From: UBA1479 sp963976055 | Lineage (GTDB): Bacteria > Pseudomonadota > Alphaproteobacteria > Rhodospirillales > Casp-alpha2 | Direction of reading: 5' to 3' | Assembly: GCA_963976055.1 (NCBI GenBank) | Contig: CAXBJB010000007.1 | Location: 263,058 to 327,057, forward strand | Length of the DNA: 64,000 bases | Part shown: in pieces, positions 45,201 to 53,383 of the stretch | Layout of the letters: each line of letters begins with the position of its first letter | Position numbering within the stretch: position 1 is the stretch's first letter | Notes under the pieces: generated by a model | Seen by the model: the letters and a program-made list of their open reading frames with translations, nothing else | Database searches by the model: none | Told to the model about the DNA's origin: nothing | Translations under genes and position numbers: made by a program

Positions 45201-45587
45201 GTGCTCGACATTCCCTTCACCATGCGCTCGGGCGTGGTCGAAATCTCCGACGCCCGCGCGGCGGGCGCGTCGCTCGGCTTCACGGCCTCGGGCACGGTCT
45301 ATACCCATGCCGATATCGTCGATCTGGAAGGCACGGTGGTGCCGGCCTATGCCATCAATTCGGCCTTGGGGCGCATTCCGATCCTGGGCAACATCTTCAC
45401 CGGCGGCGAAAAAGGCAGCGGCCTGTTCGCCGCCAACTTCCGCATGACCGGCCCGCAGGAAGACCCCAAGGTCGACGTCAACCCGCTGTCGGCGCTCGCC
45501 CCCGGGTTCCTGCGCCGCCTGTTCGGCGTGTTCGGGGATTCACCGGCGGCGCCCAAAGACCTAAACCCCGTGCCGACGCCGCAATGA
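42234..45587 (+). CDS. AsmA/YhdP-like giant envelope protein
   Basis: This 1117-residue protein has one N-terminal membrane anchor (LAGGLLAGVAIVAGLLSWQL) and then a very long beta-rich periplasmic body. Features match the YhdP/DUF3971 branch of AsmA-like proteins: an N-terminal ISLSFLTPYIEQALNERSPD, and a C-terminal ILDALQGDGLGFAVLDIPFT then DLEGTVVPAYAINSALGRIP and ILGNIFTGGEKGSGLFAANF. Such proteins bridge the periplasm and carry phospholipid to the outer membrane. The start is GTG; two tandem GTG codons (42234, 42237) follow GGAGG, so the exact start is uncertain. The stop overlaps the next ATG (ATGA), implying translational coupling to a glycosyltransferase. Confidence 0.9.
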   Translation: MVANDVDQHGGQGENRTGGHLKRWCRGAAHLAGGLLAGVAIVAGLLSWQLSKGPISLSFLTPYIEQALNERSPDMQVELGDTILTWAGWERALDIRVLDVLVYDRVGAIVAAIPEVSFSLSSQALIRRGAIVPKSVELFGPRLVLRRGADGTFEVNLGNAQSDGKDLSDGKGLGSGLLDLLVAKAGAGSGPDAGAQLAYLSRLNIIGAETVIVDEILGRRWTAPVADIRLVRDDAGIQGEVALQMDLNGRRSEVTAKGSYLVNEGRLAVSVAFTDLDPKALAGFHESLKRFESIELPLKGTVTLGMTVNGPPEDIGFRFTGGEGEIRTPDPYEEAIAVKSLVLAGRYDGRVRTAEIFDFTVVTKDGESVRSPGSAAHRLPVSGLQFAGKYWMDDDRLEISRLALDTGGPRVTVSGAVEDATGSAVGAFDVALRNAPLKDIRKYWAPEWAPDVYNWWTENVKDGVVPRLNMKVRASGGAGGWALTSVVGDMDFRDTVLSYLPGMPDITDLAGKSTFTHKRFDAFISQGKSGGMALSEGQLFITGLSTGREQAEIQATIAGQLDKALALIDHPPLAYATKMEVDPKGTKGAAKVRLRIGFPLILDLKLADVNIAADARLREAAIPHALHGFDLDAADLTMSIDKRGMEVKGNGIVAGMPADISWRENFGEKVAFRTILDLSGRIPDVERIRQLGLNVGLLNEEYVSGAVGANLRFTVLNDGETRVEVRADLAEAQLAIDRVKWKKPFGAAGRAEMNVTFKQDKAREITHFALYAEDLAVAGRGTFEDDGKSVQRIDFTRINHGRTDMKGALIRRADGAWDLGFHGAGLDLSPVWKDLTESEGGELLGNFVLAAEFDKVWIDDKRALTDVSGTFQREDNIWRTVYLNSILEGATALNVELKPGPDGGNRTVDISTADAGIVLRTLGFYDNMQGGALQLTGTFDDSHPDHPLKGRLMIRDYRVLKAPALAHLVSIMALTGILDALQGDGLGFAVLDIPFTMRSGVVEISDARAAGASLGFTASGTVYTHADIVDLEGTVVPAYAINSALGRIPILGNIFTGGEKGSGLFAANFRMTGPQEDPKVDVNPLSALAPGFLRRLFGVFGDSPAAPKDLNPVPTPQ

Positions 45588-47128
45588 ATGCTTTGACAGG
45601 CCGGATCATTGCCGCCGGCCCAGGCCGGTTGGCCGTGGCGTTGGCGACCTATGTGGCGGTTCTACTGGTCCTGCGTTTGTCGTTGTTTCCGGGGGGCTCC
45701 GACGACGACGCGGAAATCCTTTATTACACACAGTCCTGGGCGCTCGCCTACAAGACCGGCCAGCCGCCGCTCTATGCTTGGCTGGTCCGCGCGGCGGAGG
45801 AGATCATGGGCCCGACCATGGGGGCGGTGATCGGGGTCAAATACGTCCTGCTCGCCGCGTTCTATGTCTTTGCCTATCGGGCCGCGCGGCGGTTGTTCAC
45901 GGACAACCTGTTTGCCGCCCTGGCACCGCTGTCGTTGGTCGCTTGTTATTTCATCGGCTGGGAAACAGTCGTCAGCTATTCCCATACGGTCCTGCTGCTG
46001 GCGGCCATGGCGGCGGCGTTCTGGTTGGTCCTGCGTCTGGAAACGCGGTCTGGATGGCTGGACTATCTGTGGGTCGCTCTGGCGGTCGCCACGGGCCTGC
46101 TCGCGAAATACAATTTCATCCTGTTCCTGGTGCCGCTGCTGGCCGCCGCGTGGCGGCATCCCGGATTGCGGTCCCGGGTGTTCTGTTTGCGCTTTTTTGC
46201 GGCGCTCGCCCTGGCGGCGGGGATCGCGGCGCTTCCCTTGGCCCATTTCCTGACCAATGCCGACGCCGTGGCCGATGCCGCCGGGGCCGGACGCCTGTTT
46301 CCCGTGGTCGACAACCGGCTGGCGGCGGCGGGCCGGGGGGTTGGGCAATTCGCCCTGGCGACCCTCGGCCTGGTATCGCCGTTCCTGCTTTTCGCCTTGG
46401 GGGTGTTCCCCGGCGCCTTGGCGCCGCTGCCCCATCCGTCGGCGCGCCTGATTAATTCGGGACGGTTCCTGGAAACCTATCTGCTGGCGCTGTTGGTGGT
46501 TTGCGTCGCGGCGATCCTGGTCACGGGGGCGGCGGACGTGCGCAACAACTGGATGGTGGTGTGGTTCCCGCTGCCGCTCTACCTGCTGCTGCGTATCAAG
46601 GTGTTCACGGATGCCGGCGGGGCGGAACGTCGCCTGCATTGGTTCACGTCCGCCCTTCTGGTCGTGGCGCTCGCCGTGCCGGCGGGCCTCGTCGGGCGGG
46701 GAATTCTGGGTCCTCAGACCTGCCGCAAATGCAATTTCTTCGTCCCTTACGAGGAACTTGCCCGCAGTCTGGTCGTTGCCGGGTTTAGCACCGGAACCAT
46801 CGTCGCCGTGGATCGTCCGAACCAGATCGCCGGAAATCTGCGCCGCTATTTTCCCCACGCCCGCGTGATCAGTACCCGGTGGCGCGATTACATGCCGCCC
46901 CTGAATGCCGCCGGGCAGGCGGGGGAAGGCGGTAAATGCGCGTTGATCTGGTCCGGCGGGCCGTCCGGGGGTGGGGAGGGGCGGATGCTGGTCGAAGACT
47001 TGCGGGGGGGCATCCCCGTGCCGAAGCAGACGATCTTCCGCCGCACTTCGCATCCCCTGCTGCGCAATCCGGACAAGCGCCTGTCCTGGTCCTTCGTGGT
47101 GCTGGACGGTGAGGGCACCTGTCGCTAG
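45584..47128 (+). CDS. GT39-type membrane glycosyltransferase (paralog 1)
   Basis: The product has 514 residues with about a dozen hydrophobic segments and the GT-C pattern of ArnT/PMT-like enzymes. The first periplasmic loop carries acidic catalytic candidates in GGSDDDAEILYYTQSWALAY, followed by QPPLYAWLVRAA. A Cys pair occurs later in CRKCNFFVPYEELAR, and the chain ends GTCR. These enzymes move sugars from polyprenyl phosphate to lipid A or other acceptors on the periplasmic face. It overlaps the AsmA-like gene by 4 bases. The next gene, in opposite orientation, encodes a clear paralog with the same landmarks. Confidence 0.88.
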   Translation: MNALTGRIIAAGPGRLAVALATYVAVLLVLRLSLFPGGSDDDAEILYYTQSWALAYKTGQPPLYAWLVRAAEEIMGPTMGAVIGVKYVLLAAFYVFAYRAARRLFTDNLFAALAPLSLVACYFIGWETVVSYSHTVLLLAAMAAAFWLVLRLETRSGWLDYLWVALAVATGLLAKYNFILFLVPLLAAAWRHPGLRSRVFCLRFFAALALAAGIAALPLAHFLTNADAVADAAGAGRLFPVVDNRLAAAGRGVGQFALATLGLVSPFLLFALGVFPGALAPLPHPSARLINSGRFLETYLLALLVVCVAAILVTGAADVRNNWMVVWFPLPLYLLLRIKVFTDAGGAERRLHWFTSALLVVALAVPAGLVGRGILGPQTCRKCNFFVPYEELARSLVVAGFSTGTIVAVDRPNQIAGNLRRYFPHARVISTRWRDYMPPLNAAGQAGEGGKCALIWSGGPSGGGEGRMLVEDLRGGIPVPKQTIFRRTSHPLLRNPDKRLSWSFVVLDGEGTCR

Positions 47129-47148
47129 GGGCTTGGCCTTAGCGACAG
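47119..47148. terminator. Palindrome joining the two convergent glycosyltransferase stops
   Basis: CTGTCGCTA (47119-47127) and TAGCGACAG (47140-47148) form a perfect 9-bp inverted repeat with a 12-base loop. Each arm encodes the Cys-Arg-stop end of one paralog. A transcript from either side can fold here, so it may act as a two-way terminator, though there is no T-run. Confidence 0.5.
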
Positions 47149-48686
47149 TCGCCCGTGCCGGGAACCAGGATCACGCCGAGCGCCGCCGTCTTGCCGCCGG
47201 TCAGCATCGGCAATCCCTCCAGCGGTGAAATCACCAGACGTTGCGCCGTGTCCGGGGCGATGCCGGCGTCGAGCAGGCTGTTGGCGCCGGCGATGGCGGT
47301 GGGCCGGTTGTCGCGGTCTGCGTCCGCCGACCAGACCACAAGGCATTGACCGGCGGCCCCGGGCGCCAGGGACGGAATGACGTCGGGATGTTTCAGGCTG
47401 ATGACCCGCGCATCCGGCAGGGCCGCGCGCAGGTTGCCGGGCAGCGGGTCCGGATGCCAATAGGCGACGACGGTGCCGCCCGCGAACCCCATGGCCTTAA
47501 TCCTGGCGGCCAGGTCGGCGTAGGGGATGTGATGCTGGCAGCGCCCGCAGGACAGCGGCTCGAACAGGTACTTGGCGATCAGGGCCGAGGGCTGGGCCCA
47601 GAGGACCAGGGTGATGAGGGCCGCGAGCGCCCGTTGCCGGGGGGGCGGCGCGCCCGCCGCCTCGGCCCGCAGCAGTACCCAGAACGGCGCGAACAGCAGC
47701 ACGAACATGTAATGGGTGCGGATGCGGAAGTCGGGCTGGATCAGGGTGCCGACGGCGGTCACGGCCAGGACCAGGATCATGTAGAGGCCGAGAACCCGGA
47801 CCATGGGATGGACGGGCGCCTTCAGCGGGCGGAACGCCGCCGGAAAGCAGATCAGCGCGATCAGCCAGAACGGTGACAGGAAGCCCGCCGCCGCCTTCGC
47901 CGCGTGGGCGAGGCCGGTCAGGGAAAATCCGCCATGGGTGGCGGCCGTGTCGCCCGCCTGTGCGGCCAGGATGTCCAGGCGCTCGGCCAGCCATAGGTAG
48001 TGGGGCGCCAGGACCGCCGCCGCCACGGCGAGCGACAGGACCAGCCAGGGAGACAGCAGCCGGCGGCGCAGGTCGCGGTCCGTCAGCGCCGCCGCGAGAA
48101 GACAGACGAGGAAGATCCAGAACGCGTACTTGGCAAGCCCGCCCAGGCCGATGGCGACACCCAATAGGGCGTAATCCGCAAGGCGGCCCTGCGAGGCATC
48201 GCGCAGACGCAGCAGAAGCCACAGCACGGTGGCATAGAGGCAGGCCGTCAGGACCGTATGGCTGAACCCGGTGACGACTTCCCAGGCCACGAAATAAAAC
48301 AGCACCGGCGCCAGGGCCGCCAGCCCGGCCAGGGCCCGCGTGGCGAACAGGTAGAGCGCCGCCCGCCACAGGAACAGGTACATGGCGTAAAGCAGGCTGA
48401 ACTTGACGATGTTGACGGTCCACAGGTTCGGCCCCGTGACCTGGGACACGGCCATGACCAACCAGGTGTAGAGCGGCGGATTGCGGACCTGATAGCCCCA
48501 GGCGAAGAACTGCGAGAAGATCAGCTGTTCGCCGTCGTCGCCGCCGGTGCCGGGGAACAGGGTCGCCCGGATCAGGGCCATGGCCAGGATGATCGCGCCG
48601 ACCACCAGGGGCGGGCCCGGTTGGTCGGTCAGGATCGCGAGGTTGCGGTCAAGCAGGCGGGACAGACGCGATGCGCTTTCCGCCAT
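47139..48686 (-). CDS. GT39-type membrane glycosyltransferase (paralog 2)
   Basis: This 515-residue membrane protein is collinear with its convergent neighbour. The first loop has GTGGDDGEQLIFSQFFAWGY and NPPLYTWLVMAVSQVTG; then come AWEVVTGFSHTVLTACLYAT, the Cys pair CGRCQHHIPYADLAARIK, and the end GDCR. The catalytic acidic pair (DD-E) is kept. The likely role is transfer of a sugar from a polyprenyl carrier on the periplasmic side. It starts 8 bases after the tyrS stop on the same strand, so it is probably co-transcribed with tyrS. The two glycosyltransferases probably arose by inverted duplication. Confidence 0.88.
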   Translation of the reverse strand: MAESASRLSRLLDRNLAILTDQPGPPLVVGAIILAMALIRATLFPGTGGDDGEQLIFSQFFAWGYQVRNPPLYTWLVMAVSQVTGPNLWTVNIVKFSLLYAMYLFLWRAALYLFATRALAGLAALAPVLFYFVAWEVVTGFSHTVLTACLYATVLWLLLRLRDASQGRLADYALLGVAIGLGGLAKYAFWIFLVCLLAAALTDRDLRRRLLSPWLVLSLAVAAAVLAPHYLWLAERLDILAAQAGDTAATHGGFSLTGLAHAAKAAAGFLSPFWLIALICFPAAFRPLKAPVHPMVRVLGLYMILVLAVTAVGTLIQPDFRIRTHYMFVLLFAPFWVLLRAEAAGAPPPRQRALAALITLVLWAQPSALIAKYLFEPLSCGRCQHHIPYADLAARIKAMGFAGGTVVAYWHPDPLPGNLRAALPDARVISLKHPDVIPSLAPGAAGQCLVVWSADADRDNRPTAIAGANSLLDAGIAPDTAQRLVISPLEGLPMLTGGKTAALGVILVPGTGDCR

Positions 48687-48694
48687 CGGGCTTG

Positions 48695-49945
48695 TCAGAC
48701 CGCCCGCACCAGGGCGTGGCGTTTCTTGCCGGCGCTGAGCTTGATGACCCCGTCCTTGAGATCGCCCGATCCGGCGGTCGCCGTTTCAGAGGCAATCTTT
48801 TCGTCGTTGAGGCGCGCGCCACCGCCCTTGATCAGGCGCCGCGCCTCGCCGTTCGACGCGGCCAGACCGGCCTCGCGGAACAGTTCGAACAGGGGCACGC
48901 CGGCATCCAGGCGGGCCGCCGGCACGTCGATGGTCGGCAAGTCGTCGCCCAATGCTCCTTGCTCGAAGGTCTTGCGCGCGGTCTCGGCGGCACGTTCGGC
49001 GGCGTCGCTGCCGTGGCACAGGCGCGTGATCTCCGTCGCCAGGATCTTCTTGGCTTCGTTCAATTCCGCCCCCTCAAGGGCTTCCAGGCGCGCGACCTCG
49101 TCCAGCGGCATGTCAGTGAACAGGCGCAGGAACTTGCCGACGTCGGCGTCTTCCGTGTTGCGCCAGTACTGCCAGTAGTCGTAGGCGCTCAGCATGTCCT
49201 CGTTCAGCCATACGGCCCCGGCGGCGGTCTTGCCCATCTTGGCGCCCGACGACGTGGTCAGCAGTGGCGTGGTCAGGCCGAACAGGCCGCGGTTATCGAC
49301 ACGGCGCGCCAGTTCCACGCCGTTGATGATATTGCCCCACTGGTCCGATCCTCCCATTTGCAGGGTGCAATCGTGGCGGCGTGACAGTTCGAGGAAATCA
49401 TAGGCCTGGAGGATCATGTAGTTGAATTCCAGGAAGGTCAGCGGCTGTTCGCGCTCCAGCCGCAGTTTAACCGAATCGAAGGTCAGCATGCGGTTGATGG
49501 AGAAGTGCCGGCCCACGTCGCGCAGGAACCCCAGGTAATTGAGTTGGTCCAGCCAGTCGGCGTTATTGACCATGACCGCGTCGGTCGGGCCGTCCCCGAA
49601 GGTCAGGAACTTGGCGAACACCTGTTTGATGCCGGCCATGTTGGCGGCGATGTCGGCGTCGGTCAGGGCCTTGCGCATCTCGTCCTTGCCGGACGGGTCG
49701 CCGACCTTGGTCGTGCCGCCGCCCATGAGCACGATCGGCTTGTGGCCCGAGCGCTGCAGCAGGCGCAGCGTCATGATCGAGACCATGTGGCCCGCGTGCA
49801 GGGACGGCGCCGTGCAGTCGAATCCGATGTAGGCGGTGATCGTTTTCGTCGCCGCTAGTGCGTCCAGCGCGTCCATGTCGGTGCACTGATGGATAAATCC
49901 GCGCGTCTGGGCGTCGTTCAGAAATTGGGATTTCAGCTGGGTCAT
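48695..49945 (-). CDS. tyrS: Tyrosyl-tRNA synthetase
   Basis: The protein is 416 residues from ATG 49945. The class I signature HIGH appears as APSLHAGHMVSI, and KMSKS appears as GAKMGKTAAGAV. Tyrosine and ATP pocket segments include YIGFDCTAPSLHAG, YMILQAYDFLEL and GGSDQWGNIINGVEL. The C-terminal S4-like RNA-binding domain is AGLAASNGEARRLIKGGGAR. The open frame extends upstream to 50386, but that would overlap anmK on the other strand and adds no family sequence. It is divergent from anmK, a common alphaproteobacterial arrangement. Confidence 0.96.
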   Translation of the reverse strand: MTQLKSQFLNDAQTRGFIHQCTDMDALDALAATKTITAYIGFDCTAPSLHAGHMVSIMTLRLLQRSGHKPIVLMGGGTTKVGDPSGKDEMRKALTDADIAANMAGIKQVFAKFLTFGDGPTDAVMVNNADWLDQLNYLGFLRDVGRHFSINRMLTFDSVKLRLEREQPLTFLEFNYMILQAYDFLELSRRHDCTLQMGGSDQWGNIINGVELARRVDNRGLFGLTTPLLTTSSGAKMGKTAAGAVWLNEDMLSAYDYWQYWRNTEDADVGKFLRLFTDMPLDEVARLEALEGAELNEAKKILATEITRLCHGSDAAERAAETARKTFEQGALGDDLPTIDVPAARLDAGVPLFELFREAGLAASNGEARRLIKGGGARLNDEKIASETATAGSGDLKDGVIKLSAGKKRHALVRAV

Positions 49946-50068
49946 GGCGGCTTTTACCGCGCCCGCGCGGGTTGGGCAATAATCCCTTGGCGGTGTCGGG
50001 CATTCTGGCCTTGCCCGGGCCGGAACAGGCCGACACAATCCGGCGCATCTTTTCCGGGGGGGAAGCCC

Positions 50069-51175
50069 ATGCCAGAAGATACCTGCCTTGCCGTCGGCCT
50101 GATGAGCGGCACGTCCATGGACGGCGTCGACGCGGCGCTGATCGAGACGGACGGCGAGGCCGTCGTCTGGCGCGGCCCGGCCTTGACCCATCCTTATGAT
50201 GCCGATTTCCGCCGCGATCTGCGCGCCACCCTCGGCCATGATCCCTTGATCCGCGCGCCGGAAAACGACCTGATCGGCCGCCTGACAGACCGTCATCGCG
50301 ATGCGGTCCGCGCACTTTTGGCCGCGGCGGACAAATCGCCCGGCGACATTCGCGTCATCGGCTTTCACGGCCATACGGTGCTGCACCGCCCCGAACTGGG
50401 GGTGACGCGGCAGATCGGCGACGCCGCGCGGCTGGCGCGGGAAACGGGGATCGACGTGGCCGGCGACCTGCGCCTGAACGACGTGGCGTCAGGCGGCGAG
50501 GGCGCGCCGCTGGCGCCTGTCTATCATCGCGCCCTGGCACGGAATCTGGATAAGCCGCTTGCGGTTCTCAACCTGGGTGGGGTCGGCAATGTCACCTGGA
50601 TCGGTCCTGACGAGATCGGAACCGGCGGCACGCTACTGGCCTTCGATACAGGCCCCGGCAACGCGCTTCTCGATGACTGGATGCAGGAAAAGACCGGGGA
50701 GCCCATGGACCGGGACGGGACCGTGTCGACCCAGGGCGCGGTCGATCAACATGTCCTTAGCATCCTGATGAACCATGATTATTTCGAAATTCTGCCGCCC
50801 AAGTCCTTGGACCGGAACGCCTTCGACCTGGCTCCCGTTCAGGGGCTTTCGACGGCCGCCGGGGCGGCGACGTTGGCTGCTTTCACGGTTGCGTCCGTGG
50901 CCCGCGCCGCGCAGTTCTTCCCGCAGCCCGCCAAACGCTGGCTGGTCACCGGCGGCGGGCGGCATAACGCGGCCCTCATGCAGGGCTTGCGCCGGGCACT
51001 GGGGGCCGAGGTCCAGCCGGTCGAGGATGCGGGGTGGCGCGGCGACGCGATGGAGGCCGAGGCCTTCGCCTTCCTCGCCGTGCGCGCGCTCAAGGGCCTG
51101 GCGCTGACCTATCCGGGCACCACGGGGGTTGGCGAGCCGCTGTCGGGCGGGCGGCTCTACCCCTTCAAGGAATAG
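50069..51175 (+). CDS. anmK: Anhydro-N-acetylmuramic acid kinase
   Basis: The product has 368 residues. The N-terminal GLMSGTSMDGVDAALIETDG is the AnmK signature and ATP site. VIGFHGHTVLHRP and LNLGGVGNVTWIG follow, then AFDTGPGNALLDDWM with the catalytic Asp, and LVTGGGRHNAALM in the C-terminal lobe. It phosphorylates 1,6-anhydroMurNAc during recycling of cell-wall fragments. The start is ATG 50069 behind GGGGGGGAAG. Confidence 0.95.
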   Translation: MPEDTCLAVGLMSGTSMDGVDAALIETDGEAVVWRGPALTHPYDADFRRDLRATLGHDPLIRAPENDLIGRLTDRHRDAVRALLAAADKSPGDIRVIGFHGHTVLHRPELGVTRQIGDAARLARETGIDVAGDLRLNDVASGGEGAPLAPVYHRALARNLDKPLAVLNLGGVGNVTWIGPDEIGTGGTLLAFDTGPGNALLDDWMQEKTGEPMDRDGTVSTQGAVDQHVLSILMNHDYFEILPPKSLDRNAFDLAPVQGLSTAAGAATLAAFTVASVARAAQFFPQPAKRWLVTGGGRHNAALMQGLRRALGAEVQPVEDAGWRGDAMEAEAFAFLAVRALKGLALTYPGTTGVGEPLSGGRLYPFKE

Positions 51176-51189
51176 GCAGGGAGGGGCGG

Positions 51190-51840
51190 CTAGGCCGCCT
51201 TTTCCACCAGGCGCTTGTCCAGGTAGTCCTCGACATGCTTCAGCAAGTTGTCCAGGTGCTCCGAGAAATAGTGGTCGCACTTATCGATGGTGCGGTAGTC
51301 GATCTCGATGTTCTTCTGCGACGACAGCTTTTCCACCAACTTGTCGACCGAGCCCACGGGCACGACTTCGTCGGCCTTGCCGTGAATCAGCAGGCCCGAG
51401 GCCGGGCAGGGGGCGAGGAACGAGAAATCGTAGATCGACGCCGGCGGCGAGGCCGAGATGAAACCGGAAATTTCCGGCCGGCGCATCATCAGCTGCATGG
51501 AAACCCAGGCACCGAAGGAGAATCCGGCGATCCAGCAGGTCGAGGCATTGGGGTTGTGGCCCTGCATCCAGTCGAGCGCCGTCGCGGCGTCGCTCAATTC
51601 GCCCTGGCCGTTGTCGAATTTGCCCTGGGACCGTCCGACGCCCCGGAAATTGAAGCGCAGGGTCGAGAATCCGCGCTTCACAAAGGCCTGATACATGGCA
51701 TAGACGACCCGGTTGTTCATGGTGCCGCCGTATTCCGGATGGGGGTGGAGCAACAGGGCGACCGGCGCATTGGGGTCATTGGCGTGGTGATAACGGCCTT
51801 CGATGCGGCCTTCGGGCCCGTTGAAAATGACTTCTGGCAT
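51190..51840 (-). CDS. Alpha/beta-hydrolase family protein
   Basis: The product has 216 residues. The nucleophile elbow is WIAGFSFGAWVSM (GxSxG as GFSFG). The oxyanion side is LLLHPHPEYGGTMNN, and the catalytic Asp/His candidates are GKADEVVPVGS and DKCDHYFSEHLD. This resembles the small dienelactone-hydrolase-like or serine aminopeptidase-like group often annotated only as alpha/beta hydrolase; the substrate is unknown. It lies divergent to the cysE-isc operon. Confidence 0.88.
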   Translation of the reverse strand: MPEVIFNGPEGRIEGRYHHANDPNAPVALLLHPHPEYGGTMNNRVVYAMYQAFVKRGFSTLRFNFRGVGRSQGKFDNGQGELSDAATALDWMQGHNPNASTCWIAGFSFGAWVSMQLMMRRPEISGFISASPPASIYDFSFLAPCPASGLLIHGKADEVVPVGSVDKLVEKLSSQKNIEIDYRTIDKCDHYFSEHLDNLLKHVEDYLDKRLVEKAA

Positions 51841-51942
51841 GGGTGATAAACGTCCTTGAAAGGGTTCTTCCGGTTAATATCCGAGCGTCAGGGTCTGGCT
51901 TAATGTGCGTGCAGCCTTAATTAAGCTGCCGATTGCCTGGAA

Positions 51943-51967
51943 ATACTTGATAGAATTAGTCGGGCAT
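51943..51967 (+). promoter_or_regulatory. IscR type-1-like binding site upstream of cysE-isc
   Basis: The 25-mer starts ATACTTGATAG and ends AATTAGTCGGGCAT. Against the E. coli IscR type-1 pattern (ATASYYGACTR-WWW-YAGTCRRSTAT) 22 of 25 positions fit; the misses are at positions 9, 10 and 23. It overlaps the -35 box of the promoter listed next, where a [2Fe-2S] IscR would block polymerase. The iscR gene is the second gene of the operon, so this implies negative feedback. Confidence 0.8.
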
Positions 51968-51975
51968 CTTATATT
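51947..51975 (+). promoter_or_regulatory. Sigma70 promoter of the cysE-isc operon
   Basis: TTGATA (51947-51952) and TATATT (51970-51975) are spaced by exactly 17 bases. Each differs from the consensus hexamer by one or two positions. The leader to the cysE ATG is about 70 bases. Confidence 0.75.
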
Positions 51976-52053
51976 CCGGGTACCGACGCCTGGGCCGCCC
52001 AGGGGCGCGTGAGCGCGCCTTGCGGAAAGCCCCGATAACATAGTGTGAAGCCA

Positions 52054-52806
52054 ATGATTTTCAAGAATATTCAAGAAGATATCCACGCCTTTCAAGAACG
52101 CGACCCGGCGGCCAAGGGGCCGCTCGCCATCTTCTTCACCTATCCGGGCTTCCACGCGGTCGTCTGGCACCGCATCGCGCACTGGCTGTGGGGCCATAAA
52201 CTGTTCTTCGTCGCGCGGTTGATTTCCAATTTCGCGCGCTGGGTCACCCTGATCGAAATCCATCCGGGGGCCCAGATCGGCAAGCGTCTGGTCATCGATC
52301 ATGGCGGCGGCGTGGTGATCGGCGAAACGGCGGTCGTCGGCGACGACGTGACGATTTATCACCAGGTCACCCTGGGCGGTGTCGCCCCCTCCGTGGATGC
52401 GGACAGCCAGCGCGGCCAAAAACGCCATCCGACGGTCGCCGATGGCGTCATCATCGGCTGTGGGGCGGCGATCCTGGGTCCGATCACCGTCGGCCGGCAA
52501 TCGCGGGTCGGCGCCAACGCGGTGGTCACCAAGGACGTGCCGCCGGGCGTCACCGCCGTCGGCAACCCGGCCCAGGTGGTTCTGCCCAAGGACAAGGAAC
52601 GGGCCAAGGCATTCCAGGCCTATGGCACGCCGACCGACGGTCAGGACCCGGTCATGCAGACCATTGAAAATCTGCGCTCGCAACTCAACGTGTTGATTGA
52701 CCGGGTCGCCGAATTGGAAGGCCGCGAAAAAGCCGTGGAAGACGAAAAAGAAGGCAGCGAACCAACCCGGGGCATGCGCCCCAAGGCCGCCGCCGGGGAC
52801 AAGTAG
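52054..52806 (+). CDS. cysE: Serine O-acetyltransferase
   Basis: The product is about 250 residues. The left-handed beta-helix of CysE is clear: LIEIHPGAQIGKRLVIDHGG-GVVIGETAVVGDDVTIYHQV, then GCGAAILGPITVGRQSRVGA and VVTKDVPPGVTAVGNPA. The catalytic His is in the DHGGGVVIG segment. It makes O-acetylserine, the precursor of cysteine, which the cysteine desulfurases of this operon consume. The start is taken at ATG 52054 (MIFKNIQEDI); a GTG at 52045 is in frame. It heads the operon, directly behind the IscR-site promoter. Confidence 0.93.
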   Translation: MIFKNIQEDIHAFQERDPAAKGPLAIFFTYPGFHAVVWHRIAHWLWGHKLFFVARLISNFARWVTLIEIHPGAQIGKRLVIDHGGGVVIGETAVVGDDVTIYHQVTLGGVAPSVDADSQRGQKRHPTVADGVIIGCGAAILGPITVGRQSRVGANAVVTKDVPPGVTAVGNPAQVVLPKDKERAKAFQAYGTPTDGQDPVMQTIENLRSQLNVLIDRVAELEGREKAVEDEKEGSEPTRGMRPKAAAGDK

Positions 52807-52873
52807 CGGGAAACGCGATCGACGCCGCGCGCGGGGATGCCGTGCATGGTGCGATCTTTGAAGGAGACGGAAC

Positions 52874-53356
52874 GTGAAACTGAGCACAAAAGGCCGATAC
52901 GCCGTGATGGCCATGGTCGATCTCGCCGCCAATGCATCGGCGAAGCCCGTGGCGCTGGCCGACGTGGCCGACCGGCAGGACATTTCCCTGTCCTACCTGG
53001 AACAGCTGTTCGGCAAGCTGCGCAAGGCCGGTCTGGTCAAGAGCGTGCGCGGCCCGGGCGGCGGCTATCTGCTGGCTTACGGCGCCGCCGACACCCGCGT
53101 CGCCGACATCATCATGGCCGTGGATGAGCCCATCAAGACCACGCGCTGCACCCCGGGTCAGCCCACGGGCTGTCAGGCCGACCGGGCACGCTGTCTGACC
53201 CACGACCTGTGGGAGGAACTGGGCAACCAGATTTACCTGTACCTGTCGTCCGTATCGCTGGAAGACGTGGTCGAGAAGAAGGTGCTGGGCACTTCCGGCC
53301 GCCTGTACCAGCAGGAACAGGAACGCAACGCCGCCGCGACCGTCGCGGCGCAATAG
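52874..53356 (+). CDS. iscR: Iron-sulfur cluster regulator IscR
   Basis: This 160-residue Rrf2-family regulator is very similar to E. coli IscR through its winged helix (MKLSTKGRYAVMAMVDLAAN; ISLSYLEQLFGKLRKAGLVK; SVRGPGGGYLL). The cluster ligands are Cys92, Cys100, Cys107 and probably His110, in TRCTPGQPTGCQADRARCLTH with spacing slightly longer than in E. coli. It represses the operon when iron-sulfur status is good, presumably at the site at 51943-51967. It lies 67 bases after cysE. Confidence 0.95.
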   Translation: MKLSTKGRYAVMAMVDLAANASAKPVALADVADRQDISLSYLEQLFGKLRKAGLVKSVRGPGGGYLLAYGAADTRVADIIMAVDEPIKTTRCTPGQPTGCQADRARCLTHDLWEELGNQIYLYLSSVSLEDVVEKKVLGTSGRLYQQEQERNAAATVAAQ

Positions 53357-53383
53357 AGAGTTCGAGACAAGACTGAGGCCCCG

